From Xanthomonas maliensis (GTDB lineage Bacteria; Pseudomonadota; Gammaproteobacteria; Xanthomonadales; Xanthomonadaceae): DNA of 56,316 nucleotides. The notes beneath the pieces are model-generated. The model was not told where the DNA came from and did no database searches. It saw only the letters and a program-made list of their open reading frames with translations. This document shows positions 32,359 through 43,729 of this stretch, piece by piece. The stretch spans positions 1 to 56,316 of the forward strand of contig NZ_NSET01000038.1 in the NCBI RefSeq assembly GCF_009192945.1. The letters are read 5' to 3'. Made by a program: the position numbers and the translations under genes. Position 1 is the first letter of the stretch. Each line of letters starts with the position of its first letter.

Positions 32359-32839
32359 TGCAATCAGCACGCAACTGAAGATCGTGCTCGGCGAGTCGGC
32401 GGTGGCCTCTTCGGCCGCCACGCTCAGCGCCTTGGCGCTGGAGGTGCCGGTGTGGGCGATGTTCGTCGGCTGGATCGCGTTCTTCACCCGCGGCTTGACC
32501 CTGCGCCAGGGCGCCATCAATCTGGCCTGCGTGTTGATCGGGCTGGGATTGGGCATCGGCGCGGCGCATGCGTTGACTGCGCTGGGCCCGCACCTGGGTG
32601 CCTATGCGATCAGTGCCGTGGTGTTCGCCATCACCGTGATCGCACTCTCGCTGGCGAAGGTTCCGGTGTTCGACAATCTGCTCGGCTTCTTTCTCGGCTT
32701 GGTCGCGTACTTCGCCTCGCACCTGCCGCCCACGTTGCCGTCGTTCGCGCAGTTGGCATTGGCCGCTGCCGTGGGCACGATCGCCGCCCTCCTCGCCCAT
32801 GGCTTGCAGCACCGTCTGCGGCGTCGTGCCGACGCCTGA
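32348..32839 (+). CDS. DUF1097 family membrane protein
   Basis: A 163-residue inner-membrane protein with about five hydrophobic helices and the DUF1097 pattern (VWAMFVGWIAFFTRG, KVPVFDNLLGFFLGLVAYFA). The family is found in many proteobacteria and has no established function. It lies between the SDR pseudogene and a DoxX gene on the same strand. Confidence 0.82.
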   Translation: MARNAISTQLKIVLGESAVASSAATLSALALEVPVWAMFVGWIAFFTRGLTLRQGAINLACVLIGLGLGIGAAHALTALGPHLGAYAISAVVFAITVIALSLAKVPVFDNLLGFFLGLVAYFASHLPPTLPSFAQLALAAAVGTIAALLAHGLQHRLRRRADA

Positions 32840-32948
32840 CCTGGAAGCGCTTCATGCCGCTGATTTGGCCCGTCCACGTCACTCAGTAAGCCACGCGCTG
32901 CCGCGACGGCGATCCAATTCCTCACTTGCCACTGACGGAGCACTCGCG

Positions 32949-33452
32949 ATGACCCACACCCGCCAGATCGATACACAGACCGCCCGCTCACACCGCCTGA
33001 CATCGGTACGTCAGGCAGTGAGCCGCCTGTCCGCGCCGGCCACGCCCATCAGCTATGCGGCGTTGCGGGTGATGTTCGGCGCCGTGTTGGTGACCCACGG
33101 CTTGCCTAAACTGCTAGGTACCTCGCATGGGTCGATGGCGGATCCGATGGCTGGATCGATCCACCTGATCGAGAACGTCATGCAGCTACCGGCCGCCCCG
33201 TTGCTGGCGATGCTGGTCACGCTGTTGGAAACCATCGGCGGCGTGCTGCTTGCCGCCGGCGTGGGCACACGCCTGATCGCGCTCGCCGTGGCGGTGGAGA
33301 TGCTCGGCATCAGCTATGCGCTGGGACCGACCTGGCCGTGGATCGATCGCGGCATCGAGTATCCGGTCCTGATGCTGTTCCTAGCCGCGTACATCGCCGC
33401 CCACGGTGGAGGACGCTGGTCGTTGGATCGTTTGATCTGGCGTGCGTTGTGA
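32949..33452 (+). CDS. DoxX family membrane protein
   Basis: A 167-residue protein with four membrane helices and the DoxX pattern (YAALRVMFGAVLVTHGLPKL near residue 40, LVTLLETIGGVLLAAGVGTR near 90, PVLMLFLAAYIAAHGGGRWS near 145). DoxX-type proteins have been linked to redox and thiol stress in other bacteria. ATG at 32949 has GGAG upstream. The gene is 109 bases after DUF1097 and may share its transcript. Confidence 0.85.
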   Translation: MTHTRQIDTQTARSHRLTSVRQAVSRLSAPATPISYAALRVMFGAVLVTHGLPKLLGTSHGSMADPMAGSIHLIENVMQLPAAPLLAMLVTLLETIGGVLLAAGVGTRLIALAVAVEMLGISYALGPTWPWIDRGIEYPVLMLFLAAYIAAHGGGRWSLDRLIWRAL

Positions 33453-33516
33453 TACCCGGCGATTCGATCGCTTGCCAGTGCGGCGCAGCCGATGATCAAA
33501 CAGGGCCATGCAGCTG

Positions 33517-34062
33517 TCAGTCAACAGAAGCACGCCTGGAGGCGTCAGGCTGTCGCGGAATCAGCGGGGTGGTGTTGGTCTGCAGGAGCAGGTGCACGGC
33601 GGTGTCGACACTGATGAAACGGTGGCGTTGCAGCAGATAGGCCCCGCCCAGAAGAGCCGCGAACATCAGCGTGGCGCCTGGCCTGATGACGGCCGCCGGA
33701 ACCAGGATGCCAACCACCATGTACACAACAGTCCAGTTGCAGAAACCGGTAATGATGATTTCGCGTTGCCGACGGTCGATCGCGATGCGCCCGCGCATGA
33801 TCATCGGATAGACGCCGCCGACGAACAGAAAGGTTTCGCGGAAGGCATAGACCTGTTCGGACACGCGATGGAACCGCAGGTCCGGCCAGCGCGATCGCTC
33901 GACGGCATTTTCCACCTGCGCCAGCGAAAAACAGGCCAGCGCATCGCGGGTGACCGCAATGCGCCTTGTAAATATCGGCAGGCCCCAGTTGAAATAGGGA
34001 CGGCTCCAGGCGATCAGCAGGACGCCCTCGACGACAACCAAGCCCAGCAGCAGGTAGAGCAT
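33517..34062 (-). CDS. Hypothetical membrane protein
   Basis: A 181-residue protein with an N-terminal helix (LYLLLGLVVVEGVLLIAW, residues 2-19), a soluble part with RWPDLRFHRVSEQVYAFRET (about 58-78) and two further membrane helices (about 110-130 and 132-148). It probably places the central part in one compartment between membrane anchors. The family was not recognised. The gene converges on the DoxX gene and stands alone. Confidence 0.7.
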   Translation of the reverse strand: MLYLLLGLVVVEGVLLIAWSRPYFNWGLPIFTRRIAVTRDALACFSLAQVENAVERSRWPDLRFHRVSEQVYAFRETFLFVGGVYPMIMRGRIAIDRRQREIIITGFCNWTVVYMVVGILVPAAVIRPGATLMFAALLGGAYLLQRHRFISVDTAVHLLLQTNTTPLIPRQPDASRRASVD

Positions 34063-34465
34063 CGCGCGTTCCTTGTTCGCGTGATCGAACTATCGCATGC
34101 GCTGGGTCTGAAGCTTGCGCAGCCTGCCGAGGCCGATGCTGACGCTCGAACCTGCGCCGCTGCAATCACTTGGGCGGGCCGGCGGCGCGTTCATGACCGC
34201 GGCAGATGACGCAGATCAGCGGCGTTCAAGCGAACCAGACGCTACCGCGGGTGCCGGCGCTGTCGGCCTGCTGATCCAGCGATCGCTGGTCCCATCCGGC
34301 GAGTGGCCCACAGCGCGCCTGCAGTGCGCGTCATGGCTGGGCAACGCCGCCGGCCGTTGGACGACGTTCGCAGAAATTCAGAAGCTGCCGCACCGATCAG
34401 GCACGGCAGCGGTGACGCGCGGAAGATCGCAAGGGCGCGACGCCCTTGCGATCGTCGCCGCTGGC

Positions 34466-35725
34466 TCAGCGGTAGTTATCGAAGAAGCCCTTGCGCACGG
34501 CGATGGCGCATTCGTCTTCGGTCACCAGATGCTCGAGCGCGCTATTGTCCTTCGGATCGCCGGAGCCCAGGTCCAGCACCGACACCTGGTTGCTGCCGTG
34601 CGCCTTGAACGCGGCGATGGCGGTCTTGGCGTTCTTCAACGGCACGGTCGCGTCGTTGTCCGAGCCACATAGCAGGGTCGGGGTACGCGGTGCCCAGTTG
34701 AGCAGGTTGTTGCGGTTCAAGTCACGCAGGAACGGGCTATCGGTGTTCCTGGCGAAATCGTTGTAGAAGCTGGGCTGGAAATAGCTACGGATCTTGTCGA
34801 CACCTGGCAGCACACCGCTGCTGAACAGGTCGATCTCTTCGTACTTGCCGGGGAACAGCGACTCGACCTTGTTGGCCCACGGATCCTGGAACACTTGCGA
34901 CGGGCTGCTGTACAGGTTGTGATAGGTGTGTTGCATGCCGATGATGGCGTAGCTGGCCAGCAGGATACCGAAGGTGCTCTCGCCCACCGCGTTGCTGCCG
35001 CTCCAGCTGTCGATGAAGGTCTGGCTGAGTGCATACGGGCCGGAAATGGGCGCGCTGGCAACCAGGTTGAACTCGTTCGACAAGTGCGCTTCGATCTCGC
35101 GCTGCGTGGCCATTGCCGCATGGCCGCCCTGCGAGAAGCCGGTCAGCATGACCTTGCCCGACAGCGGCGTGTTGAACTTCTGCAGCACCTGGCGTGCGGC
35201 GCGCATCGCATCGATGGTAGCGCTAGCTTCCGAACCCGCGTGCAGATACGGATGGAACGCATAATTGGACTGGCCGATGCCCAGGTAATCGGTACTGACG
35301 ACCACGTAACCCTGGGTGGCGAGATGGGTCACCATGGTGTCGTCGCCCTTGTCAGCGACAATTTCCTTGGCCTGTTCGGCGGAGCGCTTGGTCTCGGTGC
35401 CCTGGTCGTAGCTCACCAGCGGGAAAGGACCGGTGCACTGGTTGCCGCCGGGGATCAGCAGCGCTGCAGACGCGGTGGCCGGCTCGCCATCGACGCCGAT
35501 CGTGGCATAGGTAAACTCGGCAACGCGCACATCGCACTTGGCCTTGTCGTTGGTCTGGCCATTGGCCAGCACGGCGGCGATCGCATCGCTGCTATAGTTG
35601 GCCAGGACCGCACTCTTGAGCACAGTGCCGCGCGCCGGAGATGCCGATGCGGCCATGGGCGCCAGTGCTCCGGCAATCATCACGGACAGCGCACTCAGTA
35701 GCAGACGGTTTTGTAGCTTAGCCAT
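34466..35725 (-). CDS. Secreted alpha/beta hydrolase, lipase/esterase-like
   Basis: A 419-residue exported protein: signal peptide about 1-28 (cut near ASA-SP), then an alpha/beta-hydrolase fold with the nucleophile elbow GFSQGG (Ser198), a strand YVVVSTDYLGIG before it, the acid region LLCGSDNDATVP (about 355) and a likely catalytic His in ALEHLV (about 400). Two Cys (64 and 97) could form a disulfide. The type resembles secreted Xanthomonas/Xylella LipA/LesA lipases that act on plant tissue, but that link is from memory. The gene has an AT-rich 5' region (35726-36100) and is monocistronic. Confidence 0.85.
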   Translation of the reverse strand: MAKLQNRLLLSALSVMIAGALAPMAASASPARGTVLKSAVLANYSSDAIAAVLANGQTNDKAKCDVRVAEFTYATIGVDGEPATASAALLIPGGNQCTGPFPLVSYDQGTETKRSAEQAKEIVADKGDDTMVTHLATQGYVVVSTDYLGIGQSNYAFHPYLHAGSEASATIDAMRAARQVLQKFNTPLSGKVMLTGFSQGGHAAMATQREIEAHLSNEFNLVASAPISGPYALSQTFIDSWSGSNAVGESTFGILLASYAIIGMQHTYHNLYSSPSQVFQDPWANKVESLFPGKYEEIDLFSSGVLPGVDKIRSYFQPSFYNDFARNTDSPFLRDLNRNNLLNWAPRTPTLLCGSDNDATVPLKNAKTAIAAFKAHGSNQVSVLDLGSGDPKDNSALEHLVTEDECAIAVRKGFFDNYR

Positions 35726-36360
35726 TCAAACATCCTCGCGGTTGAAACCCCCTATGACCGGGGGCGGTGGCTGGCGAAGCTACTATGCAGACATGCGGAT
35801 TTATAAGGCAGTTCATTCGTATGTTTATTCGCCGTATTGCCTCAATCGTGGTGTTTTTCAAGGCAATTAAACACAAATAAAATAAAAGCATCGGCACGTG
35901 TTTGACGGACACGTTCGCTATCCGACGATGAACATCGCAACGCTTGGATAATCGTTGCTGCCAATGCTTAGTTTCTTCTATTTCGTCAAAGGCGCGTGAT
36001 TGCCAAGACAGAGCGCTTTTCCAACTCAAAACTCGGATCGGGCCTTTGACGTTCTGCGGAATGATGTCTTCGGCCAGTTACGGTCTGTCCTGCGGAAACT
36101 CCGAATTCCAGCCCGCTCTTCTGCCGTTCCTCTCTTTCCTCGCGAATCGGCAGCACGTTCCAGGCTTGTACCTTCCCCGTCCATCCGCACAGATACGCCG
36201 CATGGCGCGCAACGAATGGGCGGGAAACGAATCCAATGATTTGACTCACTGAGTTATACGCATAGGCGACGACGGCCGTGAGCCCAGGCACGACCGAGGG
36301 TGCAATCACCCTGTCGTCTGCGGGCGCATCCCTGCGCTCAGCGACCCAGGCATCTCACGC
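35726..36360. other. Low-GC region upstream of the secreted hydrolase
   Basis: GC drops strongly at about 35780-36010, unlike all nearby core sequence. This is probably the hydrolase promoter with regulatory sequence, or a piece of foreign DNA. A hairpin CCCCC-TATGA-CCGGGGG lies at about 35749-35766. Minus-strand frames at 35718-36029 and 35986-36309 have no ribosome binding site and no recognised family. Confidence 0.45.
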
Positions 36361-37095
36361 TCAGCGCTTGGCCGCCTCGCAGAGCTTGCGGTTGAACCAG
36401 GTGGACTTGGCGATGGGCAGGTAGGCCTCCCAGTCGCTGGGCGGAAGCATCGTGCTCTGCTGTTCCAGCGCTGCCTGGAACGAGGCTTCGTCGTGACTGC
36501 GACCGGCCATGGTGCTGTCCAGTGCCGCCAGGCATTCCTGCGGACGGTTGAGACGCAACAAGGCGATGGCACGGTCGTTGGCGAAGCGGTCGCGATCGAG
36601 CCAGTTGAGGAAGTCGCCGCATTCGCCCGCGAATGACTGCATGCCAGCCAGCGCCTCGGCATAGTGCTTGCCACGATAGTCCCGCAAGTACGCCTCGCGT
36701 CGTCGACTGCTGGCCGCGGAGGTGCAGCCGGGCGGCAACTGCAGATAGTCGCCTTCGAAATCCGCGCGCATGCCGCAGTAGTCGCGGCAGCTGTCCTGGG
36801 TCAGCGCGGCAATGTTGAAGCCGCCCGCCACTGGCTTGAACGCTAGCTTGCAGGGTGTCTCGCCCACATCGCTGACGTCCGCCTTGTCGCCGTGCAGGGT
36901 GCCCGACAGCGAACAGGTGTGGCCGTTGGCACCCACGGTGAGGATGTCGAAGTGGCGCGCCGCGCCCTTGTCGCGGACCTGCAGGCTGCCCCAGCCTTGT
37001 TTGGTGCTGTACTCGCCAGGCGTCGGCCCGGCCGCCGCTGCGCCGAAGGCCAGCAGCCACACCAGTATCCCGCTCCATCCATATCGCCGTGCCAT
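36361..37095 (-). CDS. Secreted hypothetical protein
   Basis: A 244-residue protein with a signal peptide (WSGILVWLLAFGAAAAG, cut near residue 23) and a mature beta-rich N-terminal part containing paired Cys (HTCSLSG, DSCRDYCGMR), followed by a helical C-terminal part. The Cys pattern and the C-terminal YRDYRGKHYAEAL/CGDFLNWLDRD segment resemble small periplasmic or lysozyme-inhibitor-type proteins, but the family is not certain. ATG at 37095 is chosen as it gives a complete signal peptide. Confidence 0.72.
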   Translation of the reverse strand: MARRYGWSGILVWLLAFGAAAAGPTPGEYSTKQGWGSLQVRDKGAARHFDILTVGANGHTCSLSGTLHGDKADVSDVGETPCKLAFKPVAGGFNIAALTQDSCRDYCGMRADFEGDYLQLPPGCTSAASSRRREAYLRDYRGKHYAEALAGMQSFAGECGDFLNWLDRDRFANDRAIALLRLNRPQECLAALDSTMAGRSHDEASFQAALEQQSTMLPPSDWEAYLPIAKSTWFNRKLCEAAKR

Positions 37096-37139
37096 CGCCT
37101 CGTCCTGTCTTCGAGCAGAGCGGCAAGTGTGCGACATCG

Positions 37140-37602
37140 CGCCGATGCCAGGCGAGTGCCGTGTGTATGCCGCATGGCGTGTTTCCTGCGCGTCCGGTGT
37201 AGATCATCAACCCCGGCAGATCCAGCGCGCCGTGTGCCAGGATCGCCGGCCACAGCCGCCCGCGTTTGGCCAGCCACCAGCGCAGGATCAGGCCGACCAC
37301 CAGGATGCTGATGGCAGCTATCGGGCCCTGGTCCAGGTGATACGAGGTGCCGATCGCCACGCCCACATTCACTGCGAACGCCCGGCCATGGCGGCGGCTC
37401 CAGCGCCGTAGACATAGCCGCAGACGAACACTTCCTCGAAGATTGGATTGATCAGCGAGATTGCCAGCACCGACGCGATCGACAGCTGGCCGGCGAGCAG
37501 CGCATCGGTCGGATTCGGATCGCCGCCCACACGTCCGTTCAACAGCGTCAGCGGATAGGTGGAACGCCAGCACGCACATCGCCGCTGCGAGAGATCTTTC
37601 AA
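37140..37602 (-). pseudogene. Frameshifted CPBP intramembrane metalloprotease
   Basis: The upstream frame (from 37602) encodes LASVLAISLINPIFEEVFVC with the CPBP Glu-Glu motif and then runs to a stop near 37369. A second frame continues the family with VAIGTSYHLDQGP and LWPAILAHGALDLPGLMIY, which includes the conserved C-terminal H. The split, near 37385, shows a frameshift, so no complete enzyme is made unless it is a sequencing error. Confidence 0.75.
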
Positions 37603-37784
37603 TGGTTGCTCCCCAAACGCCCTAGCAGGCGATAGCCGGGGGCCATGCGTTCTTCAAGCAGCGCGTTGGATATGTCCATCGGCTGTGCCGCTAGGGGTCC
37701 AAAGGCGCCGGTCTCACGGAAGATGCGGATGGGCACGCGCGCAGCGCGTGTCATCGGATGACGCTTTCGCGCTCCCTGCTTCGC

Positions 37785-38030
37785 TCAGGCCAGCACCCGC
37801 GTCGTCCGCGTATCGACCAGTTGCCTGCCCGCCCGGAACCCCTGGCTGATCGCCTCCTGGCACGTCTCCCAGCCAGGCCCCGGCACTGCGACACGCGGCA
37901 AGCGGGTCTTGCCGTTGACGTACACATCGACCCAGACATGCCAGTGCGCGCCGACGTCGGCCTGTTCGGCACGCACGCGGATTTCGCTATCGCGATAGAT
38001 CGCGGTCTCGAAGCGCCCTTGTCTGCTCAT
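37785..38030 (-). CDS. Small hypothetical protein
   Basis: An 81-residue protein (MSRQGRFETAIYRDSEIRVR start) with beta-strand-like sequence ADVGAHWHVWVDVYVNGKTR and a C-terminal GWETCQEAISQGF segment. It has no signal or membrane segment. It is the type of small conserved Xanthomonas protein often left unannotated. ATG at 38030 has only a partial AGG site. Confidence 0.6.
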   Translation of the reverse strand: MSRQGRFETAIYRDSEIRVRAEQADVGAHWHVWVDVYVNGKTRLPRVAVPGPGWETCQEAISQGFRAGRQLVDTRTTRVLA

Positions 38031-38190
38031 GGAGGTGCCTGTCTGCAACGGTTCGTCCGCACGGTAGGCAGCGGCGGTGGAATATCGCGTGATCCAGACA
38101 GAAACGAAGGATTAATGTTGCGAAAAAGTGGGGGTTCGTCGCGATTCTGTGAACGTCGTCGCCATGCCGCCATTACGGCTTGCCAAACGC

Positions 38191-38215
38191 AACAGCCCCG
38201 CAATGCGGGGCTGTT
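38191..38215 (-). terminator. rpoD terminator
   Basis: AACAGCCCCGC (38191-38201) and GCGGGGCTGTT (38205-38215) form a perfect 11-bp stem with a 3-base loop, 37 bases past the rpoD stop. On the minus strand it is followed by TTGCGTTTGG, a weak T-run. It fits a transcript end for rpoD. Confidence 0.75.
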
Positions 38216-38251
38216 GGAGAACACACTTGCCGAGGCGCTCGGTCGAGCGGA

Positions 38252-40126
<1,875 letters not shown>

Positions 40127-40233
40127 GAGTGCTCGCGCCACCGGCTTAGAGATTGAGAAGAGAACCTAGCATTATACCAGCGTGAAGCCCGGTCTGCCGG
40201 AATCAAGACGGACAGCTGGTGGAGAACGGCTGG

Positions 40234-40674
40234 CTAGGGTCTGAGGAGGAAGGTCACCGGGCCGTCGTTGACCAGGTCGACAACCATATGGGCGCCAAAC
40301 CGCCCCGTTTCCACCCCGCCGGCATGTTTTTCGCGGCAGATCGTCACCAATTGATTGAACGCGCGTTCAGCCTCCTGCGGTGGCGCGGCGGTGCTGAAGC
40401 CGGGGCGAGTGCCGCTGCGGGTGTCCGCGGCAAGGGTGAATTGGCTGACCAGCAGCAAACCGCCGCCGGTGTCGGAGAGTGAGCGATTCATTTTGCCGTC
40501 TGCATCGGCGAACACCCGGTAGCCCAACAGCCGCTCGGCCAGCCGGCGGATCTGCGCATCGCGATCGCCCGGCTCGACCCCGACCAGCGCCAGCAGGCCG
40601 TGGCCGATCTGCCCCACGACCTCCCCCTCGACAGTGACGGCGGCGCGGGTGACACGTTGGATCAGCGCAAGCAT
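40234..40674 (-). CDS. dtd: D-aminoacyl-tRNA deacylase
   Basis: A 146-residue DTD with both hallmark motifs: SQFTLAAD (about 78-85) and the C-terminal NDGPVTF. It removes D-amino acids from mischarged tRNAs in the cytoplasm. The ATG at 40674 gives the [11 protein letters not shown] start shared by DTDs. It stands alone between rpoD and a divergent LpxL-like gene. Confidence 0.95.
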   Translation of the reverse strand: MLALIQRVTRAAVTVEGEVVGQIGHGLLALVGVEPGDRDAQIRRLAERLLGYRVFADADGKMNRSLSDTGGGLLLVSQFTLAADTRSGTRPGFSTAAPPQEAERAFNQLVTICREKHAGGVETGRFGAHMVVDLVNDGPVTFLLRP

Positions 40675-40776
40675 GCGGCTTCCCGAGCAGAGAGGGGTGC
40701 CGGGCAGCATGCCCAGCCGCCGCCGCGCTGTCACCCACGGGCCTTTCGGGGGGGCGCGCTGTTTAGAATCGACGCG

Positions 40777-41691
40777 ATGACCGTCAATGTCCGTGCCCGT
40801 CTGCTGTATGCCGTCGCCGCCACCGTGGGCCGCGTCCCCTGGCCCGTGCTCAAGCGCGCCGCCGATCTGCTGGCCTGGGGCTGGCGCACCCTGGATGCCC
40901 GCGAGAGCCGGGTGGCGCGCCGCAATCTCGAATTGGCCTACCCCGCGCTGGACGCTGCCGAGCGCGCCCGGCTACATGCGCGCATCCTGCGCTCGACCGC
41001 CCGCCAGACCCTGGAGGTGATCCGCACCTGGACCCGGCCGGCTGGCGAGAACCTGGCGCGACTGCAGCGCAACGGCCAGGCGCTGTACGACGCCGCGCTG
41101 GCGTCCGGGCGCGGGGTGATCGTGGCCGCGCCGCATTTCGGCAACTGGGAGCTGCTGAACCAGTGGCTGTCCGAGCGCGGGCCGATCGCGATCGTCTACC
41201 GCCCGCCCGCGTCGGAGGCGGTGGATGGCTTCCTGCAGCTGGCGCGTGGGGCCGACAACGTCCGCCAGGTCCGTGCCGAGGGGCCGGCGGTGCGGCAATT
41301 GTTCAAGGTGCTCAAGGAGGGCGGCGCGGTCGGCATCCTGCCGGATCAGCAACCCAAGATGGGCGATGGCGTGTTCGCGCCGTTCTTCGGTGTCCCGGCG
41401 CTGACCATGACCCTGGTCAACCGCCTGGCCGAGCGCACCGGCGCCACCGTGCTGTACGGCTGGTGCGAGCGCACCGGCGAGGACCTGCAGTTCGCGCTGC
41501 AGGTGGAACCGGCCGCACCGGCGGTGGCCTCGGCCGACCCGGTCGAGGCAGCCACCGCGCTCAATGCCGGCATCGAGCGCATCGCCCGCCGCGACCCGAG
41601 CCAGTACCAATGGACCTACAAGCGCTACACGCTACGCCCGCCGGGCAGTGGCGAGGCCAACCCCTACGCCACCGAGCGGCATCCGCACTAG
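40777..41691 (+). CDS. LpxL/HtrB-like lysophospholipid/lipid A acyltransferase
   Basis: A 304-residue membrane-associated acyltransferase of the LpxL family. An N-terminal membrane-near helix is followed by the catalytic H-x4-E motif HFGNWE (His120 and Glu125) and the [10 protein letters not shown] and [13 protein letters not shown] segments typical of the family. It transfers an acyl chain, usually to lipid A or a related acceptor, at the cytoplasmic face of the inner membrane. Xanthomonas genomes carry more than one homologue, so the exact acceptor cannot be named. Confidence 0.9.
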   Translation: MTVNVRARLLYAVAATVGRVPWPVLKRAADLLAWGWRTLDARESRVARRNLELAYPALDAAERARLHARILRSTARQTLEVIRTWTRPAGENLARLQRNGQALYDAALASGRGVIVAAPHFGNWELLNQWLSERGPIAIVYRPPASEAVDGFLQLARGADNVRQVRAEGPAVRQLFKVLKEGGAVGILPDQQPKMGDGVFAPFFGVPALTMTLVNRLAERTGATVLYGWCERTGEDLQFALQVEPAAPAVASADPVEAATALNAGIERIARRDPSQYQWTYKRYTLRPPGSGEANPYATERHPH

Positions 41692-41720
41692 CCGCCGGTC
41701 GCGGCCGACGCTTGTGCGGA

Positions 41721-42242
41721 TCAGTCGTCGTGCGGATCGCTGGGCGTGGCGAGGATGCGTTGGTAGAACGCCAGGTCGAGCCAACGCCCGAACTTGAAGC
41801 CGGCCTCGCGCACGGTGCCGGCATGGACGAAGCCGAACTGCTCGTGCAGCGCGATGCTGGCCTGGTTGCTGGCATCGATGCCGCCCACCAGCACATGCAC
41901 GCCGCGCGCCTGCGCCACCTCGATCAGTTGCTGCAACAGCAACCGACCCAGGCCCTTGCCGCGGTGGTCGCGGTGCACGTAGATCGAATGCTCGACGCTG
42001 TACTTGAACGCCGGCCAGGCGCGGAACGTGCCGTAGCTGGCGAAGCCCATCAGGCGGCCATCGGTATCTTCGACCCCGATCACCGGGAAGTTGCCGGCCT
42101 GTTTGCTGGCGAACCAGCCCTGCATGCTCTCCAAAGGGCGCGGCCGATAGTCGTACAGCGCCGTCGAATGCACGATGGCATCGTTGAAGATGTCCAGGAT
42201 CGCGCCGGCGTGGCGCGCGTGGCTGCAATCGACGATGACCAT
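41721..42242 (-). CDS. GNAT family N-acetyltransferase (Pat/Bar-like)
   Basis: A 173-residue GNAT with the acetyl-CoA-binding motif HRDHRGKGLGRLLLQQLIEV (about 92-111, Q/RxxGxG/A type), a YGTFRAW segment and a C-terminal strand typical of phosphinothricin acetyltransferase-like enzymes. The N-terminus carries the ADAGAILDIFNDA-like helix of this group. Likely an amine acetyltransferase with unknown substrate. Confidence 0.85.
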   Translation of the reverse strand: MVIVDCSHARHAGAILDIFNDAIVHSTALYDYRPRPLESMQGWFASKQAGNFPVIGVEDTDGRLMGFASYGTFRAWPAFKYSVEHSIYVHRDHRGKGLGRLLLQQLIEVAQARGVHVLVGGIDASNQASIALHEQFGFVHAGTVREAGFKFGRWLDLAFYQRILATPSDPHDD

Positions 42243-42484
42243 GGAGCGCGGGCCGCGAGAAAGGATGCCGGATTAGAAAGCATTGCCGCAGCGGCGACAA
42301 CGCACGTGGCGATGCAACCTAACTGGGCTTGCCTGCCCACTCATGCGCGCGGCCGTGGACGCAGCGTTCCAGCGACCCGAGGCGACGCCCCGACGTGCGG
42401 CACGCGACAATGGCTGCGCGGCCCCGGACGCGCCGGCCGGGTCCGCCTTGAAGCGGTCGTGGCAGTCCCCATTTGGAGTCGTGC

Positions 42485-43618
42485 ATGAGCAGTCCCGTCC
42501 CCTCCCCCTGCGCCCACGCCTTCGGCGACCCGGCAGCGATCCGCTGCGAACGGGCCGCCTCGGAGCTACGCGCCGGTCGCCCTGTCCTGCTGACCGGTGC
42601 GCCTGGACCGGCGCGCGCGCTGCTGGCCCTGGACAGCAGTACGGCGCAGTCGTACGCGGCCTTCGCACGCGCGGCCCAGCACCAGCATTACCTGTTCGTG
42701 ACACCGACCCGTGCGCGCGTGCTGGGGCTGGAGGCACCGGCCGGTGCGCGTGTCGCGTTGGCCAGCCACGATTACGATCGGCTGGCCGCGCTCGCCTATC
42801 TGCGCGACACCCCCGTGCCCGCCCAATGGGCGGCAGGCGATGCGCTGGATGCCGGCGCCGTGGAGATCGCCCGGCTCGGCCTGCTGCTGCCGGCGATCCT
42901 GGCGGTGGAGCTGCAGGATGCCGATGCCCAGGCCGCCTTTGCCGGCTGCCAGTCGCTGTCGTTGGACGACTTGAGCCAGGGCTATGCCAAGGCGGCCGCA
43001 GCGGGCTACGAGCTGGTCACCCGCACGGCCGTGCCGCTGCGCGGCCTGGGCATGAGCGAATTCGTGGTGTTCCGCGGCGGCGTGGCGCAGCGCGACCAGG
43101 TCGCCATCGTGGTGGGTCAGCCGGACCTGTCGGCGGCGGTGCCGGTACGCGTGCATTCGTCCTGCCTCACCGGCGATTTGTTCGGCTCGCTCAAGTGCGA
43201 CTGCGGCGACCAGCTGCGTGGCGGCCTGGCGACCTTGAAGTCGCTCGGTGGCGGCGTGCTGCTGTACCTGGACCAGGAAGGCCGCGGCACCGGCATTGCC
43301 GCCAAGATGCGCGCCTACGGCTATCAACATGCCGGGCTGGACACCATCGATGCCGACGCGCAGCTGGGCTTTGGTCCGGACGAGCGCCGCTACGGCGGCG
43401 CGGTGGCGATGCTGCGCGGCCTGGGCATCGCCCGCGTGCGCCTGCTGACCAACAATCCCAGCAAGGTCGAGCGGCTGCGCGCGGCCGGCATCGCGGTCGA
43501 CGATCGCATCCCGGTCACCGGCGAGATCACTGCCGAGAACGAGCAGTACCTGCGCACCAAGGCCAGCCGCGCCGGCCACGCGCTGGATGTGGATGCACTG
43601 ATCCTGGCCGCGCAGTAA
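42485..43618 (+). CDS. GTP cyclohydrolase II with degenerate N-terminal RibB-like domain
   Basis: A 377-residue protein. The C-terminal half (about 180-377) is a complete GTP cyclohydrolase II: zinc motif with Cys227, Cys238 and Cys240 (SSCLTGDLFGSLKCDCG), the YLDQEGRGTG segment and LLTNNPSKV. It opens GTP to the pyrimidine used for riboflavin. The N-terminal 170 residues keep the outline of DHBP synthase (RAGRPVLLTG, HYLFVTPTRARVLGL) but lack the DDxxRENEGD-type catalytic acids, so that half is probably inactive. Start ATG at 42485; an in-frame ATG at 42473 exists. It is not in a rib operon here. Confidence 0.87.
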   Translation: MSSPVPSPCAHAFGDPAAIRCERAASELRAGRPVLLTGAPGPARALLALDSSTAQSYAAFARAAQHQHYLFVTPTRARVLGLEAPAGARVALASHDYDRLAALAYLRDTPVPAQWAAGDALDAGAVEIARLGLLLPAILAVELQDADAQAAFAGCQSLSLDDLSQGYAKAAAAGYELVTRTAVPLRGLGMSEFVVFRGGVAQRDQVAIVVGQPDLSAAVPVRVHSSCLTGDLFGSLKCDCGDQLRGGLATLKSLGGGVLLYLDQEGRGTGIAAKMRAYGYQHAGLDTIDADAQLGFGPDERRYGGAVAMLRGLGIARVRLLTNNPSKVERLRAAGIAVDDRIPVTGEITAENEQYLRTKASRAGHALDVDALILAAQ

Positions 43619-43729
43619 GCCGCGACGCGGTTGCGGTCGCAGCGATGCCGCTATGCTGGCGGACCGCTTCCGCCGGACCCGCGCGTGCACGACGTCCCGT
43701 CTCCTGAGAACCCGTCCGCTGCCGACGCC

